DNA from: Petrosia ficiformis
Taxonomy: Eukaryota > Porifera > Demospongiae > Haplosclerida > Petrosiidae
Length of the DNA stretch: 64,000 nucleotides
NCBI GenBank assembly: GCA_947044365.1
Contig: OX345636.1
Span: forward strand, 62,803,537 to 62,867,536
Direction: 5' to 3'
Below the pieces are notes generated by a model. That model was not told the origin of the DNA and did no database searches. It saw nothing but the letters and a program-made list of their open reading frames with translations. Positions 47,498 through 59,149 of this stretch are shown piece after piece; the first letter of the stretch is position 1, and each line of letters starts with the position of its first letter. A program made the translations under genes and the position numbers.

Positions 47498-47952
47498 GAA
47501 AGGGCCAAGATCGCTTTTAGACTGCCCTCACTGTGGCGAGAAGGTATCTAAAACGAGATTAGTATGATGTTTTCACCAAGAAATGGCGTACAAATGGGAT
47601 GAAGAGCACTCTTACAGAATCTGTTGGTAAGTTAGTCATAATCCTATATATATATATATCATTATAATACAATAATTGTAGACTTAATTTGTTTTATTAT
47701 TGGCAATGAAGTTAGCTCTAGTTCTAAAGGTTTAGGCCAGAATTGGACTAATGACGAGAAGGAAAATGATTCCTTTGATGGTTCCAGTGCTGAAGGTATA
47801 GAAGTACATAAAGAAAATGCTTACTACATGTATATAATCAATATACAGGAGAAGGCTGTACTATTCAAAATGGAGAGCTTATTATTGGAAACAGTGTTAT
47901 CGATAGAAATGTTTTAGCAGGAGCTGCTAGCACAAATTCTATGACCAATGTA
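47498..47952 (+). pseudogene. Zinc-finger-like and acidic exons, perhaps a decayed transposase N-terminus
   Basis: 47498-47629 encodes DCPHCGEKVSKTRL followed, out of frame, by EMAYKWDEEHSYRIC, like the N-terminal finger of TNP2-like transposases. 47700-47795 (SSSKGLGQNWTNDEKENDSF) and 47851-47952 are exon-like, with AG and GT borders. They may be 5' exons of the SET gene, but phases do not all agree. Confidence 0.4.
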
Positions 47953-48424
47953 GTAATTATTGTGTATATCTGCAATATATGCTTTTAGCGATTTTTTTTA
48001 TTATGAGGGAGGCACCCCCCATCCCCCTGTTTAAATTGCTGAATGATTTTGTTGTTTTATAGTTCATTATGTTATACTTCAGAAATTTTATGGGTACATG
48101 ACAGCTCTGAAGAGCAGTTCAATGCTGAAGGACTGTAAGTAGTGTGTTGATTCAGTCTTTAAATACCATGATGATAATGATGGTACATGTATTTCACTAA
48201 AGTTTATTTGAATCTATTAGTCATTATTCGTTATTACCATGTACATTTTACATTGCAATTAATTTCTTTGTCATCAGATACCATTCAGACAGTAATAAAA
48301 ACATTGCAGCAACTCTCATGACACAGCTGTAGTTGGAACATCCTAAAGAAAACCTCTGCTCATTACAAAGTATCAGAAATTATTTCATATGCTTATAAGA
48401 ATACCGTGAGTGTCTGTACTATTG

Positions 48425-48425
48425 T

Positions 48426-48462
<37 letters not shown>

Positions 48463-48495
48463 TCAATATAATATCAATATGCATAATTGCTTATA

Positions 48496-48570
<75 letters not shown>
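48425..48570. repeat. (TA)n microsatellite
   Basis: Long AT dinucleotide tract, directly followed by the 95-bp hairpin minisatellite. Confidence 0.93.
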
Positions 48571-48571
<1 letters not shown>

Positions 48572-48573
48572 CT

Positions 48574-48955
48574 GTTGTGTATGTTGGTCAAGGTTGTCAA
48601 GATGCCTCGTCTTTAGGCAACAACCTATCAAGATGTTTCGTCTTTTGATAGGTGACCATTTTGTGTTTGTTGTGTATGTTGGTCAAGGTTGTCAAGATGC
48701 CTCGTTTTTAGGCAACAACCTATCAAGATGTTTGGTCTTTTGATAGGTGACTGTTTTGTGTTTGTTGTGTATTTTGGTCAAGGTTGTCAAGATGCCTCGT
48801 CTTTAGGCAACAACCTATCAAGATGTTTCGTATTTTGATAGGTGACCATTTTGTGTTTGTTGTGTATGTTGGTCAAGGTTGTCAAGATGCCTCGTCTTTA
48901 GGCAACAACCTATCAAGATGTTTCGTCTTTTGATAGGTGACCATTTTGTGTTTGT
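48574..48955 (+). repeat. 95-bp minisatellite of paired hairpins
   Basis: Four units starting GTTGTGTAT at 48574, 48669, 48764 and 48859. Each unit contains two inverted pairs: GGTTGTC...GGCAACAACC and ACCTATCAAGATG...TTTTGATAGGT. Transcripts would fold into a row of hairpins. Confidence 0.9.
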
Positions 48956-49836
48956 GCATCATGTATGTGTATGTGGATTATGCATGTGTATGTGGATTGT
49001 TGGTTCTCAAGATGTTTTATGATATTTTGTGTACATATTAGTTTCACTGTTCTCATTAGCTTTCTTTAATGTTGTAGAATCCGAATTGTGAAGAACTCCT
49101 AGAAGAATAGCTATGAATCTGTATTGTAATCATATATTTATTTAATTTGTTTCACTTTCAAATGTTTACACAGATGTTACATATACTGAGAGAAGCTGCC
49201 AATTTATTTTGGGTCTTAGATATCAACAATATTAATCAGTTTATTTATTTCTATGTAGAGAAGCGATTCATCCTTACTGTGAATCACAATGGATAGTTTT
49301 TAATGACTCAAAAATTGAAAGAAAAAATAAAGTCGAATAAAACTGAAAGAAAGATAAGAAAAGACAAGCTCATGTTCATATGTCTGAAGAGGAAGATGAT
49401 GATGTGGATGGTAAAATTAAAATTACTTCTGAATGGTGCTCTCAAAGTAAGTTTACACTTTACACATGCTCAATATATCTAACCCTTTTTACTGCCTAGG
49501 TGTTAATGAATCTTAAGGAAACGTTGGATTCTCAAGTTAACAGTGACAGGAAGATTCCAAGCAGCTGTATTATCAAAAGCTGCTCTAGGATCAGTTGTTT
49601 TTCTGATTGTACTCCATCTTGGGCAGTTGGCCCTCAATACAGAATAATGGAAGATGATGAAATGGAACTGAGAATCTTTTTCATCTAATGTAGATTAAGA
49701 GTCTCCTTGGGAACTTAGTGACACTAACAAGTAACTATTTGTTCAATAATTATTGACAAATTATTGTTGTTTTATTATTTTATAAATTATAAATCAGTAT
49801 CATTCATTATACGAATGGCCGAGTTACGCATAACAA

Positions 49837-50257
49837 TTAATAATTACAATGCTCGTGTACGTGGCCATGGACGGCCACGTTGTCATCGATGTAGACGGAG
49901 TATATCCGTCTTTCATTGGTCCAAGTACGTAGCTGTGCACGGACTTCTGGGCAGACCGTCCTCAATCCGTCGTTCGTGGTATCGACGTCGTAAAGACGAT
50001 TGACGAACTGCTCAGTCCACAAGATGCCATTTTCCTGTGTCAGAACACCCAGGTGCAGCAGGCGAAGCAGGAGAATTAGACAAGGACGACAAACATGAAA
50101 AGGATGTAACCGCCACAGGTGGTTTATTTTTTCCCCTGATAGTGGAGACTTTTGGCATTTGGACACCTAATAGTCTGAGAAGACTAAACATAATCGCCTC
50201 AAAGGTGACATCGTTCAATGGCATCCCCCTATCTCTAGCAACTAGAAATTGAATCAA
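49837..50257 (-). pseudogene. Unidentified ORF pair, possibly transposon-derived
   Basis: 50257-50012 (MIQFLVARDRGMPLNDVTFE, then LLRLLGVQMPKVS) overlaps 50166-49837 (ENGILWTEQFVNRLYDV, RTVCPEVRAQLRTWTNER) in another frame, so one base shift probably splits one coding region. Base composition is GC-richer than the surroundings. It lies antisense in an intron of the SET-gene region. I do not recognise the family. Confidence 0.4.
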
Positions 50258-50426
50258 ACTGTTGTCAATCCGTCAGTGGGTTTTTAATGCCCGAATGGTA
50301 CTTTTAATTTTAATAGATATTAGAATCATCCCAAGTTTGTGAGACATCTCCAATTAATTATAATTAGATCTAACTATTATCACTTTTATTTTTATTTTAT
50401 CTTTATCTTTCTTTCTATGTACATAG

Positions 50427-51310
50427 TTAGTGATGTAAATGAATCCGAAAATGAAGTTGAAGTTACTGCCCATCCATGTAAGGTCATTCAATTTTTTATA
50501 AATAGTTTTCTACCATAATTTCAAATAGATCCAAGTGAGTTGATAATATCAGAGACCCCAGAAGAATGTAAGATTAATCTTACTTACACATATAAATTGC
50601 GTACTCTTTTCGAAAATAGTTTCAAGTGAATCTGAAGGCAAATCCTCAGTTCGAAAATCAAAACGGATAATGTTAGTCTCCTTTGCATGTTTTCACACAA
50701 TTGTAGCTTGCATGAATATAGGAAACATCAAACCATAAAGGAAAAGGTTATTGATGGTTTGAATAGAGATTTGAATGCTCCTGTGGAAATCAGAGACACA
50801 GGAAACGTGAAAGGAAGACGAGTGTTTGCACTACAAACAATTGAAAGGCATACATACATCTGCGAACACAAGACAACCAACGCATACAAAGAAGACAAAT
50901 TCCATCTCAAACAAAAGCAATATGAAGAAAACGAGGAGACGTCAGCAACCATCACGTTTCCAGTGGGTAGAAAGAAATTTTATTATGACAACACTAGGCG
51001 GTTTAATCAAATTGGATGGTACCTCAACCACAGCAAAAAGGCCAATGTAAAGCCCCATTGTGCTGTATTTCTACGAGGAAAATCTAGGTTTGGTATGTAT
51101 ACCATAAAGGATGTCTTAACAAATGAAGAGCTTGAGTGGGACTATGGCATTTCAACAAAAGAAATGCCGTGGGAACAGTCAGAAGGTAATGCTGTAACAG
51201 TGAAAACATTTAGGCCCAATAATTATATCCCCGGGTGGGTGTGGCAAGAAGCTGGCAAGACTAGAAACCGATTGGAGTTTCATCCACCCCTCCCCCTAGT
51301 ACAACCTTGA
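50427..51310 (+). CDS. SET-domain protein, 3' exons (KMT5/SETD8-like)
   Basis: Exons 50427-50477, 50529-50567, 50620-50671 and 50707-51310 join in phase. The three short acidic exons (VNESENEVEVTAHP; PSELIISETPEE; SSESEGKSSVRKSKR) lead to the SET exon. SET motifs: VKGRRVFALQTIERHTYIC (N-terminal), GWYLNHSKKANVKPHC (NHS motif for cofactor binding) and NEELEWDYGI (ELxxDYG). This resembles single-SET H4K20-type methyltransferases, but there is no obvious post-SET cysteine cluster, and the tail (EAGKTRNRLEFHPPLPL) is shared with fragments at 5 kb. Intron 50672-50706 is only 35 bp. An exon at about 49379-49447 (HVHMSEEEDDDVDGKIK) fits upstream in phase. The 5' end is unresolved. Confidence 0.75.
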
Positions 51311-52010
51311 TATTGGGACTCTGCCCACTTATTGACTATAACAACGTGAAGAAGCAAAGCAAGTTAAGAGCTTTCTTCTCTATTGGAAGTGGTAGTTAAT
51401 TAAAACCATAAATTTATGATCAACACTCTAGTGAATGAATTATGAGTCTATCATCGTGTCTTGTAGATGAGAATACCATTCCGAATTTCTACTTATTGCG
51501 CATAATTATTATTTTTGAGTTAATTAATACGTCAAAGTAGCCACACCCCTTATGAATAATTAATGACCTAAAATTTTCTTGCCGCGCTTTGCGGGCCGCA
51601 TCTCAGCCACCCAAATTTTCAGTTGCTTCCTACGCCACTGAATATGTAAACAAATTTGTTCTTATAATAGCAAATAACATTACTACTTGTAAACACTACC
51701 TAACTAGACAAGACAGCAGCATTCATTTACACAGTCTCAGGTGGAATTGAAACTGATGTAACCAAATGAGGCTTAAAATAAGCCATTCATTTTTACAGTG
51801 ATAATATTGCTATAACCTATTAAGAAATAGCTACATGAATATTTTATAGCAAAATTGCTACATGAAGGAAATAACATAAAGGTTACCTTTCAAATTCACT
51901 GAACCAAGACATGATTCATAGTGAGGTGGCTGTTCATCTGTCGTGCTTGTAACAATATTATGTGTTTCATCAAGAATAGCAGAGAGTGAGTAGTAGCGGC
52001 TCCTTTAGTT
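51311..52010. other. Intergenic
   Basis: 3' flank of the SET gene. No exon recognised. Confidence 0.4.
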
Positions 52011-52017
52011 TCGCACA

Positions 52018-52152
52018 CACTGTTAAAAATTGGGTGTTTTGGTACACCCTAATAGGGGTGTTTACTTAAGCTACACCTAGAAAAGGCTTATGTAAACACC
52101 CCTAGTTGTGTAAAATGATTCCTTTAGGGTGTTAGATGTGTACAATCACAAT
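52018..52152. mobile_element. Palindromic MITE-like sequence
   Basis: AGGGGTGTTTAC at 52055 and GTAAACACCCCT at 52093 form an inverted pair, with outer ACACCCT/AGGGTGT words. It is about 130 bp and non-coding. Its ends are not defined. Confidence 0.5.
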
Positions 52153-52539
52153 TTAAAGTATTTGAAACAAGAGGTGAGATGGATTTGGCATAATACTGAA
52201 AATGTGCTTATTCAATTAAATAACTGAGGGCAAACAGCTTTGTGAAACAGTGAAAAACATTTAGTTTTGCTGATTAAACTAGATTTCAGTACACCTAATC
52301 TGATATACCTTGTCTGAAAGTGTAAAACACTCTAAATTATGATTGCATACATTATAATGAGTATATTGAGTGATCAATCGCCACTGTGTGACCTTGTATG
52401 GCCAAACGAGGGCCAAATAGCTATATAAACAACAAATGTTCAGTATTACTAATTAAAGTGATTTCAATATAGCAAATCCCCTATACTTTGTCTAATGGTT
52501 CAAAACACTCCAAATTATGATTTTACACATTAATTATGA

Positions 52540-53199
52540 CAATTATTGTGAATTTAAAGTGTATATGAAATGTAATAAGGCATGACGACAATACTTTCAG
52601 TAGGGAGAACTCTTGCTGAACGTACATGGAGTGGGAGATGAGTGAAAGTTTATCATGATAAAAGAACGATTGATTATGCAGTGGCTGTAAAATGTAACTT
52701 CGTAAATGTGGATTATAGACAGTGGTAAACCAGTCAGCCTTGAACACAGTTGTACTACCATTTATCACATAAATTGAAGTTATCTTGCGACCTGAGGTAA
52801 GTCATTAACCACTGAATGCACCACTGCAGCTTCTTTCTTGAATTCAACACCATTTATTTCTACGTATTTGGTCCTGTCGTAATTGTGATGAAAAAATGTA
52901 GTCAATGGCAAACCTACAACTTACTGATATACAGTGGAAACTGGGTAACCCAACTCCTCCTCCAAAATAGCAGGTACACCTACCGAGCCTATGGATGAAT
53001 ATTGCATTGACGACTCAATCAGTGTATGTACATATAGTAGCACATTAGGGTTTCTTAATATTACTATAGACCTACCTGGCCCTACTTTCGGTTGTGTAGT
53101 CACAGTTTGTTGCTTAGTTGTATTAAGATAACACTGATGCTGCTGATGTCTTGTAGCCAGAGAATTTTGAATTATCATTATATTGAAATGCTTTGACAC
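52540..53199 (-). pseudogene. Decayed C-terminal region of a transposon-type protein
   Basis: The minus-strand frame 53199-52921 (GRSIVILRNPNVLLYVHTLI) continues past a TAA into VGLPLTTFFHHNYD, VEINGVEFKKEAAVVHSVVN, then after a frameshift ITSIYVINGSTTVFKADWFT. The arrangement (a capacity-for-binding beta domain with NGV, DLPQVARI) resembles a C-terminal domain found in many unannotated zinc-finger and transposon proteins of invertebrates. One stop and one frameshift make it a relic. Confidence 0.5.
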
Positions 53200-53240
53200 C
53201 TCTTAGTGTATTAATATACTGACTATTTGTAATATTATAG

Positions 53241-53485
53241 GCTCAAGACAATGGCAGCAGGTGTGATGATGATGTAGTGAGCCCTTCTCTAACCCCTATC
53301 AACAGCAAGGTATGCTAGTGTACTACTAATATCTTCTCTTCTGTTATTAACATGCACAAGTTATTCAGTTATGGCTAATCACAAAATATGTTGAGCTGTC
53401 ATTATATAGGCTCAAGACAACGGCAGCAGGTTTAAAGATGTTGAAGTGAGACCCATTCTAACTCCTATCAGCAGCCAGATATACT
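53241..53485 (+). other. Tandemly duplicated exon-like pair
   Basis: 53241-53309 (AQDNGSRCDDDVVSPSLTPI, flanked by ATTATAG and GTATGC) and 53410-53485 (AQDNGSRFKDVEVRPILTPI, preceded by TATATAG, ending in a stop) are clear duplicates about 169 bp apart. They look like the last exons of a plus-strand gene whose other exons I cannot find. Confidence 0.5.
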
Positions 53486-54380
53486 AATATATTAATATAT
53501 ATCTTTCTATTGTTTTAGCACACTATTCACATAAAGATTCATCTCTTACATGAAATATACAGGGAATAAGATGGCACCAGTCTTAAGCAAAGATTGCAAA
53601 GTGTGGGCATTGCCACACTGACTGATATTTAATCACCCACCTTGCTATTATTGGCAGTAAATGTACTGAAACTTGATTTTGGTATTTATGGTTTTCTTGG
53701 AAGTTTTTCACTCTAGCTAAGCAAGTTAAAACCCAAACAATGTAAGATGAAAGAATTTATGGATCTGTCAGTAGTGGGCCATTCGTGCTTTAGTTAACTT
53801 TCCATTAATGATTATCTCATGCAAAATGTTTGCAATACACATTGTTCTCAAATTATTTTCCTAGTATTGCTGAATGTCTGCAATGCCTATGGAACACACA
53901 CATCATAGGTACATCCAAATATTTAGGTAACATCGCGTCAAACTTCTGTTGTACAATTACACCTCCAGCTTGCTTCTATATATGGATATACTACTAAGCA
54001 TTTGGCATTTGTGTCAATTTTATGAATTGCAGGATGTAACTTGTAATGATAATTGTATTTTCTATATAACGAAATTCACAAATGTGTCATTAGACCACAG
54101 ATAGATTGGAAAATATACATTTGATGCTCTTTTCCACCATTTCATAAGCTCCTGGTAACATATAATTACTTATTCTATTATTCAGTTTTTTTTACATTCA
54201 CCAGTTTCAATTTCAGTGTATAATTTGTATGTAATATAAATTCCAAATTTCCATAGCAGCATGCTTCCAGACCACATAATATTTTATACATTTTCCTGTA
54301 TTATTCTTGGCCGGACAAGTGCAAAACTATATATTATGCATAATTACTCTCCTGACAAATGATTAATTGAAAAAGAATAG
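53486..54380. other. Intergenic
   Basis: No feature recognised. Confidence 0.4.
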
Positions 54381-54387
54381 TAATTAC

Positions 54388-54759
54388 CTTTTGGAACTTC
54401 TTCCCTTGTTTTTGGGTGATCTATAGCTTCAGTTTCTAAAGTAGAGGATAATAATATTCATAATACACACATCATACATATATCAGATAGCTTACTAAGG
54501 TATCTTTTACTGATGTCTTCTGCTACTCTGTCTTCTTGAAGAAGTGAACTGCCTAGGAAATCCACAAGTACTGACCAGTAAGCCTTGCCAGTCTTAATTC
54601 AGTATGCTAACACTTCATGAAGACACATCTCTGGTGATGATTGACTGTTCTGAATAATCTCTATGTTGTTATCACTCATACCAAGAATGAGACGTAGAAC
54701 TTTCCATGACCCATCTTGAATAGCAGATGTAGCCTTTACTGCACCAGACAGATCAGCCT
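54388..54759 (-). pseudogene. Death-domain exon with a nonsense codon
   Basis: Minus-strand exon 54759-54496 (acceptor ATTATAAACAG, donor CTTA|GTAAGC) encodes DLSGAVKATSAIQDGSWKVL, LILGMSDNNIEIIQNSQSSP, CLHEVLAY, stop, IKTGKAYWSVLVDFLGS. The pattern is a Death domain (helices with W..L, D....C...L..W). The stop TGA stands where the family usually has Trp (TGG). A second small exon follows at 54435-54388. Death domains mediate homotypic signalling contacts. Partner domains are not found nearby, apart from a decayed coiled coil at 56.1-56.6 kb on the same strand. Confidence 0.6.
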
Positions 54760-54769
54760 CTGTTTATAA

Positions 54770-56120
54770 TACTTGTACTTAAACTATGATAAATTTTATG
54801 ATACAGGTGTGATTACTTGTTAATGGTTTTTCTATATTGGTCACTATGTGCATACAAACACAAGAAGACTTTCCTTCATTACATACAGAATAGCATGTGT
54901 TTATGATGAGATGTCTTAACAATCACAAAATATATAATAGCGAAAATTTAAGCAGAAAAAATTAACTTAGACGTTTTTACTGCTATAAATTGTTTCAGCA
55001 CTCTAAAAATTGATTTGTTATTTTAACAAATTTCATCAATTAAAACAGTATCATACGTACATGGTACAACATGTTTGTTTCTTACTTTGTTCTACTTGTC
55101 TCTGTTAGTAAAAGTGAAAATATACTCTCATTATTTTTTTTATAGCACACTGGATAGCTGCTCTATAAAAGTATAAGTGCAATTTTGTTTCTGTTGAATT
55201 CAATATCCTCAAGCCACAAAATTTAGGATCATATTATATTCAGCAATAAAAGGAACACTGAAATTGTTATTAAACTTATACCAGCAATAAAACTGATTAA
55301 AGTAACACATAGTGGGGTTTTGGCGAAACTTGAGGGAGCATATTATCAGTACAAAATATAGGACTAGATTGCATAGACATTCACAACTTCTTTTATATAA
55401 TAGTAAGGAAGAAGATACATTGGCAAACATGAAAGAGTTAAGTATTGTGTCTGGAATTTGAAGTGTGTGAGTGATGCAGTGTATGAAATTATAATTAGAT
55501 TTTAAATTTAAATTTGTTGTACAAGAATACATTGTCTTTAATCTACATCACAGCTAAGAAACATGTGTATCCCTTGTATAATTGTATCTAAGTCATATAA
55601 TTATAACACTTGTAATAAAGTCTTCAAAATTGTACAAAGTCAGACTAAAAAGTTAAATTAAGTACTCAATTATTGAAGTCAACACTTAATGCTGAAATGA
55701 AGTAACATTAATTGAAGGTGTCAAAGATGTACTCAGTGAACTCTTATATTTGGATATAACTGTCATTAGCACAAGTTTAAAGCAGTATATATTATTGTTC
55801 ACACATTGTTATACATAGTGATTATAATCCAGATGTAAATACTAAATATATTGTGATTGTTTTCCCGCAATTATTCCTCCTGCTACATGTACTACCACCA
55901 TTATTACGTTTGCAAAACTGTGATCAAACTGCATATTAATTCATTTAAATATCATTTACACAAAAGCTATATTAGGTTCTGCATGACTGGATTGCAATAA
56001 AAAATGTACTTATAATTACTATAATAATTATAATAGTTATTGCAATTTCTAATTTAAAGTGGAAATCATTTTAAATAGTATGTATACAATCCATATAGTA
56101 CTAGTGCACATGGGGCAATA
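54770..56120. other. AT-rich non-coding stretch
   Basis: No exon or repeat recognised. Confidence 0.4.
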
Positions 56121-56129
56121 TATGTATTG

Positions 56130-56600
56130 TTCTTAAGGTTGTCAAATATAGCTCACTTGAAAGGTGGGTTTCATACTCTTCACGTTGTACTGCTAGCTTA
56201 TGCTTCAATCTCTCCTTACTTGCTATTTCATTTTCTACTCTCTTTTTTTCTTCTGTTTTTCTTCTGTTTTTCTTCTGCTCATTCTCAAGTAGTTCTGATC
56301 TCCGTTTCTGAGTTTGTAATTTTGACTCAACTCTTCCTTCTCTCTTTCAAGTTGTTCAGACCTCTCCTTTAAATCTTCCACTAACTTCAGTTTCTGTATC
56401 TCATGCTGCTCCGATTTCTACTTCTGTCCCTCCAGCTGTAACTCCCATGCATCTTTCTCTCTCTCATATTGCTCAGAGTTCTTCTTCAATTCCTCCTCTA
56501 GTCCTTTCTTTTCTATCTTATGTTAGTTTGATTGTTCCATCAGCTGTAGCTGTAATTGCTTCTGTCTGTTGATCAGTGTCCATATCAGTACCAGTTTGCT
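56130..56600 (-). pseudogene. Decayed coiled-coil coding region
   Basis: The minus strand reads LEEELKKNSEQYEREKDAWE, then LVEDLKERSEQLEREKEELS and KTEEKQKKKRE, a highly charged heptad pattern, interrupted by TAA near 56523 and TAG near 56419. It may have belonged to the same gene as the Death-domain exon downstream, or to a relative of the coiled-coil kinases. Confidence 0.6.
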
Positions 56601-56974
56601 ATATTAAAGTTATAATAGAAAACACTTGAACAAAGCATATCTCTAAGATTGCTTTCAGTGTCTGGCATTCTGTAATCATGCATTAATGTACATGTAGTTA
56701 TTATTTAACAGTTGTTGAATATGGAAGTTTAGGAATACTTAACATAATCATTTTGTGAGGTTAATCACATTTCGAAATATTCCAGTTAATAATACTATCA
56801 TGATGGACTTGTTGTAGTGAATATAATGACAACATGCATGTATATACAGAGAGTGAATTAGTTTATAATTAGTAAACTGAACCTCACATTAAACATACAT
56901 CATATTACATGTTTAATATTCTACTTGATATATTATTTTACACAATACAAATTATATACTACATTTATATATTA

Positions 56975-57125
56975 TGTAATACTGAATACAGCACTACTGA
57001 TAGTACTACTAGTAATACTGAATACACCATCACTGATATATAGTACTATTAGTAACAATGAATACTGCACTACTGATAGTACTACTAGTAATACTGAACA
57101 CAGCCCTACTGATAGTACAATGAGA
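56975..57125 (-). repeat. 36-bp minisatellite, array 2 (inverted)
   Basis: About four units of the 12.4-kb minisatellite in the opposite orientation (ACTGAATACAGC, ACTGATAGTACTACTAGTAA). Flanked by AT-rich sequence that is itself partly repeated on both sides. Confidence 0.88.
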
Positions 57126-57602
57126 AATACCCAACCTAACATTACACATACCATAATATTATATCATATTACATGTTTAATTAATATTCTACTTGATATA
57201 TTATTTATCACAATACAAATTATATACTACATTTATATATTATGTTAAATAGTATTTCATTGTAAATAGTATATCCACACAAACACAAGTATGAACTAAT
57301 AGACAAGTAGAATTACATATTTCAAATAGATAATGATATATTCCAAAACACAGGAGATAGAGATTACAAATTTTCCTTTATCTAGTATAGAATACCATAT
57401 AATTATAAGAATCCACCATTATTATAAAACAAAATTCTACTTTCTTCTAAATTTAAAAATATCACACTAATCATCGAAATATTGTTCCTAAGAGATAAAG
57501 CACAGTGGCATTTCTAGTGTAAAGCAAATCACACAACTAATACACACACAATACACATCCACACAACCTAATTATGCAATGAGATCATTCACACTGATAA
57601 CA

Positions 57603-58232
57603 AGCGCCGTCGGGACGGGACCCTCGCCTATGTGGCAAAGTAATACAAAGCACTACAATTTTTTTCTAAATATAATAAAGTTTGTGTATAAAACAAACAA
57701 TACTTTTACTGAAAAATGTATAATTTATATATATATCTTACATCTTATTCTCTGAAGTCTCCAACGTGTCTCAACGTGTGAAAACGAATCACTCTATTAC
57801 GTGTTTAGCATTAACGTGCACAAGACCATGCCTGTAGGTGGAGCTAAGTAGCTTGCATGAATGGTGGTGTAGTTTAGTAGTAGCAACCATTACCTCGATT
57901 GTTTTTGGTTTGAAGTGTTTCTTGGCTAGCGACAGGCCATGAAACAGGATAACTTGTGTTTGTGTGTCCATATTTACTCTTGTTATTGCCCTCGTTTCAT
58001 CTTAAAGTCGTGAAACGGTAACTGTGAGTTATAAAAATTGTCATAACTTTAGAACCAAAAGGTTTTACAAGATTTCCTACGTTATTTTTTTCCTTGTATA
58101 ATTTGAAGTCTACCAGTACCCCGTTTGAAATGTCAATGTTTTTATTTTTCCAGAAAAACTGTTAACACACAGACAGACACACAGACAAAACGATTACCGT
58201 ACCCTTCCGCCTACGCTACGCGGCGAGGGTAA
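57603..58232 (+). mobile_element. MITE, uninterrupted reference copy of the family at 19.2-20.6 kb
   Basis: A 630-bp copy starting GCGCCGTCGGGACGGGACC and ending CTACGCGGCGAGGG, followed by TAA; the left flank is GATAACA. It allows the nested pair at 19.2-20.6 kb to be parsed. It is non-coding. Confidence 0.87.
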
Positions 58233-58721
58233 TGATCCAGCTTACTACTAACATGTATGCTATGAGATAATTATCATTAATTAACAAGCAAATGAGCACA
58301 CCCACTATGTATGCTTAATTAAAACTCTGGTACCTATATCTGGTAGACTTTTCTATATAAGTCATGACTGTACAGAATACATGATTATGAAATAACTAAT
58401 CATAATAGAGAATATTATACCTTGTACTTCTGAAAGCTTGACTTTCATATGTTCTTGTTGACTGGACTAAAAGAAATATTGCTATTATTAATGTAATTCT
58501 TTTATATTATTACTAGTATGAGTATTATTACTACTAGTATTACTATTAATATTGGATATGATAATTACATATAATATTACAAGTTTAAAGTTGGATTATC
58601 AGATTAAAATTATAATTAATTTTTGCAAAAAAAACTGAATATATATATAAATAAATTATGTTTCATTTAGGAAATAATGTATGGCAATAGTTGTTAGAGA
58701 TATTGATACATATCTACTAAG

Positions 58722-59142
58722 TATCCTAATACTGATGAAGATGAGCTGATTAGATTTACATTTCTGGATCCAGTGGATGGATATATTGAACTTGTCCTTG
58801 GACATATGGATCAAGTGACTTCACAGAGATGGAAGACTGAACCACACATGGAACATCTCATAGTATGTAAATACATAATGCTTGAAGTTGTTCATTTAGA
58901 TGTTACAAAATTGTTCTTATACACGTACATGCATTCACATTATCACTGATATACATGTTTAACATTAGCTTATGAAGAGACATATTAAACTATATGGTTC
59001 ACAAGACCTCAAACTTCCTCCTCCCTGTCTTTTAACAGTGTGGACTGAATCATCTCTTAATCCTGAGACATGTATAGGTCATGCTCTACCACTGAATGGA
59101 ATAGATTCTGATACTAGATTAATATATGTACATAGATTTATG
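58722..59142 (+). CDS. Two exons of an unidentified protein
   Basis: Exon 58722-58862 (acceptor ATCTACTAAG, donor CTCATA|GTATGT) encodes YPNTDEDELIRFTFLDPVDG. Exon 58969-59142 (acceptor TTTAACATTAG, donor TTTATG|GTAAGA) encodes HIKLYGSQDLKLPPPCLLTV and NPETCIGHALPLNGIDSDTR. Both are phase 0 and fully open (47 and 58 codons). No start or end exon is recognised and no family is identified. Acceptors and donors are good, so I think it is or was a real gene. Confidence 0.5.
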
Positions 59143-59149
59143 GTAAGAT

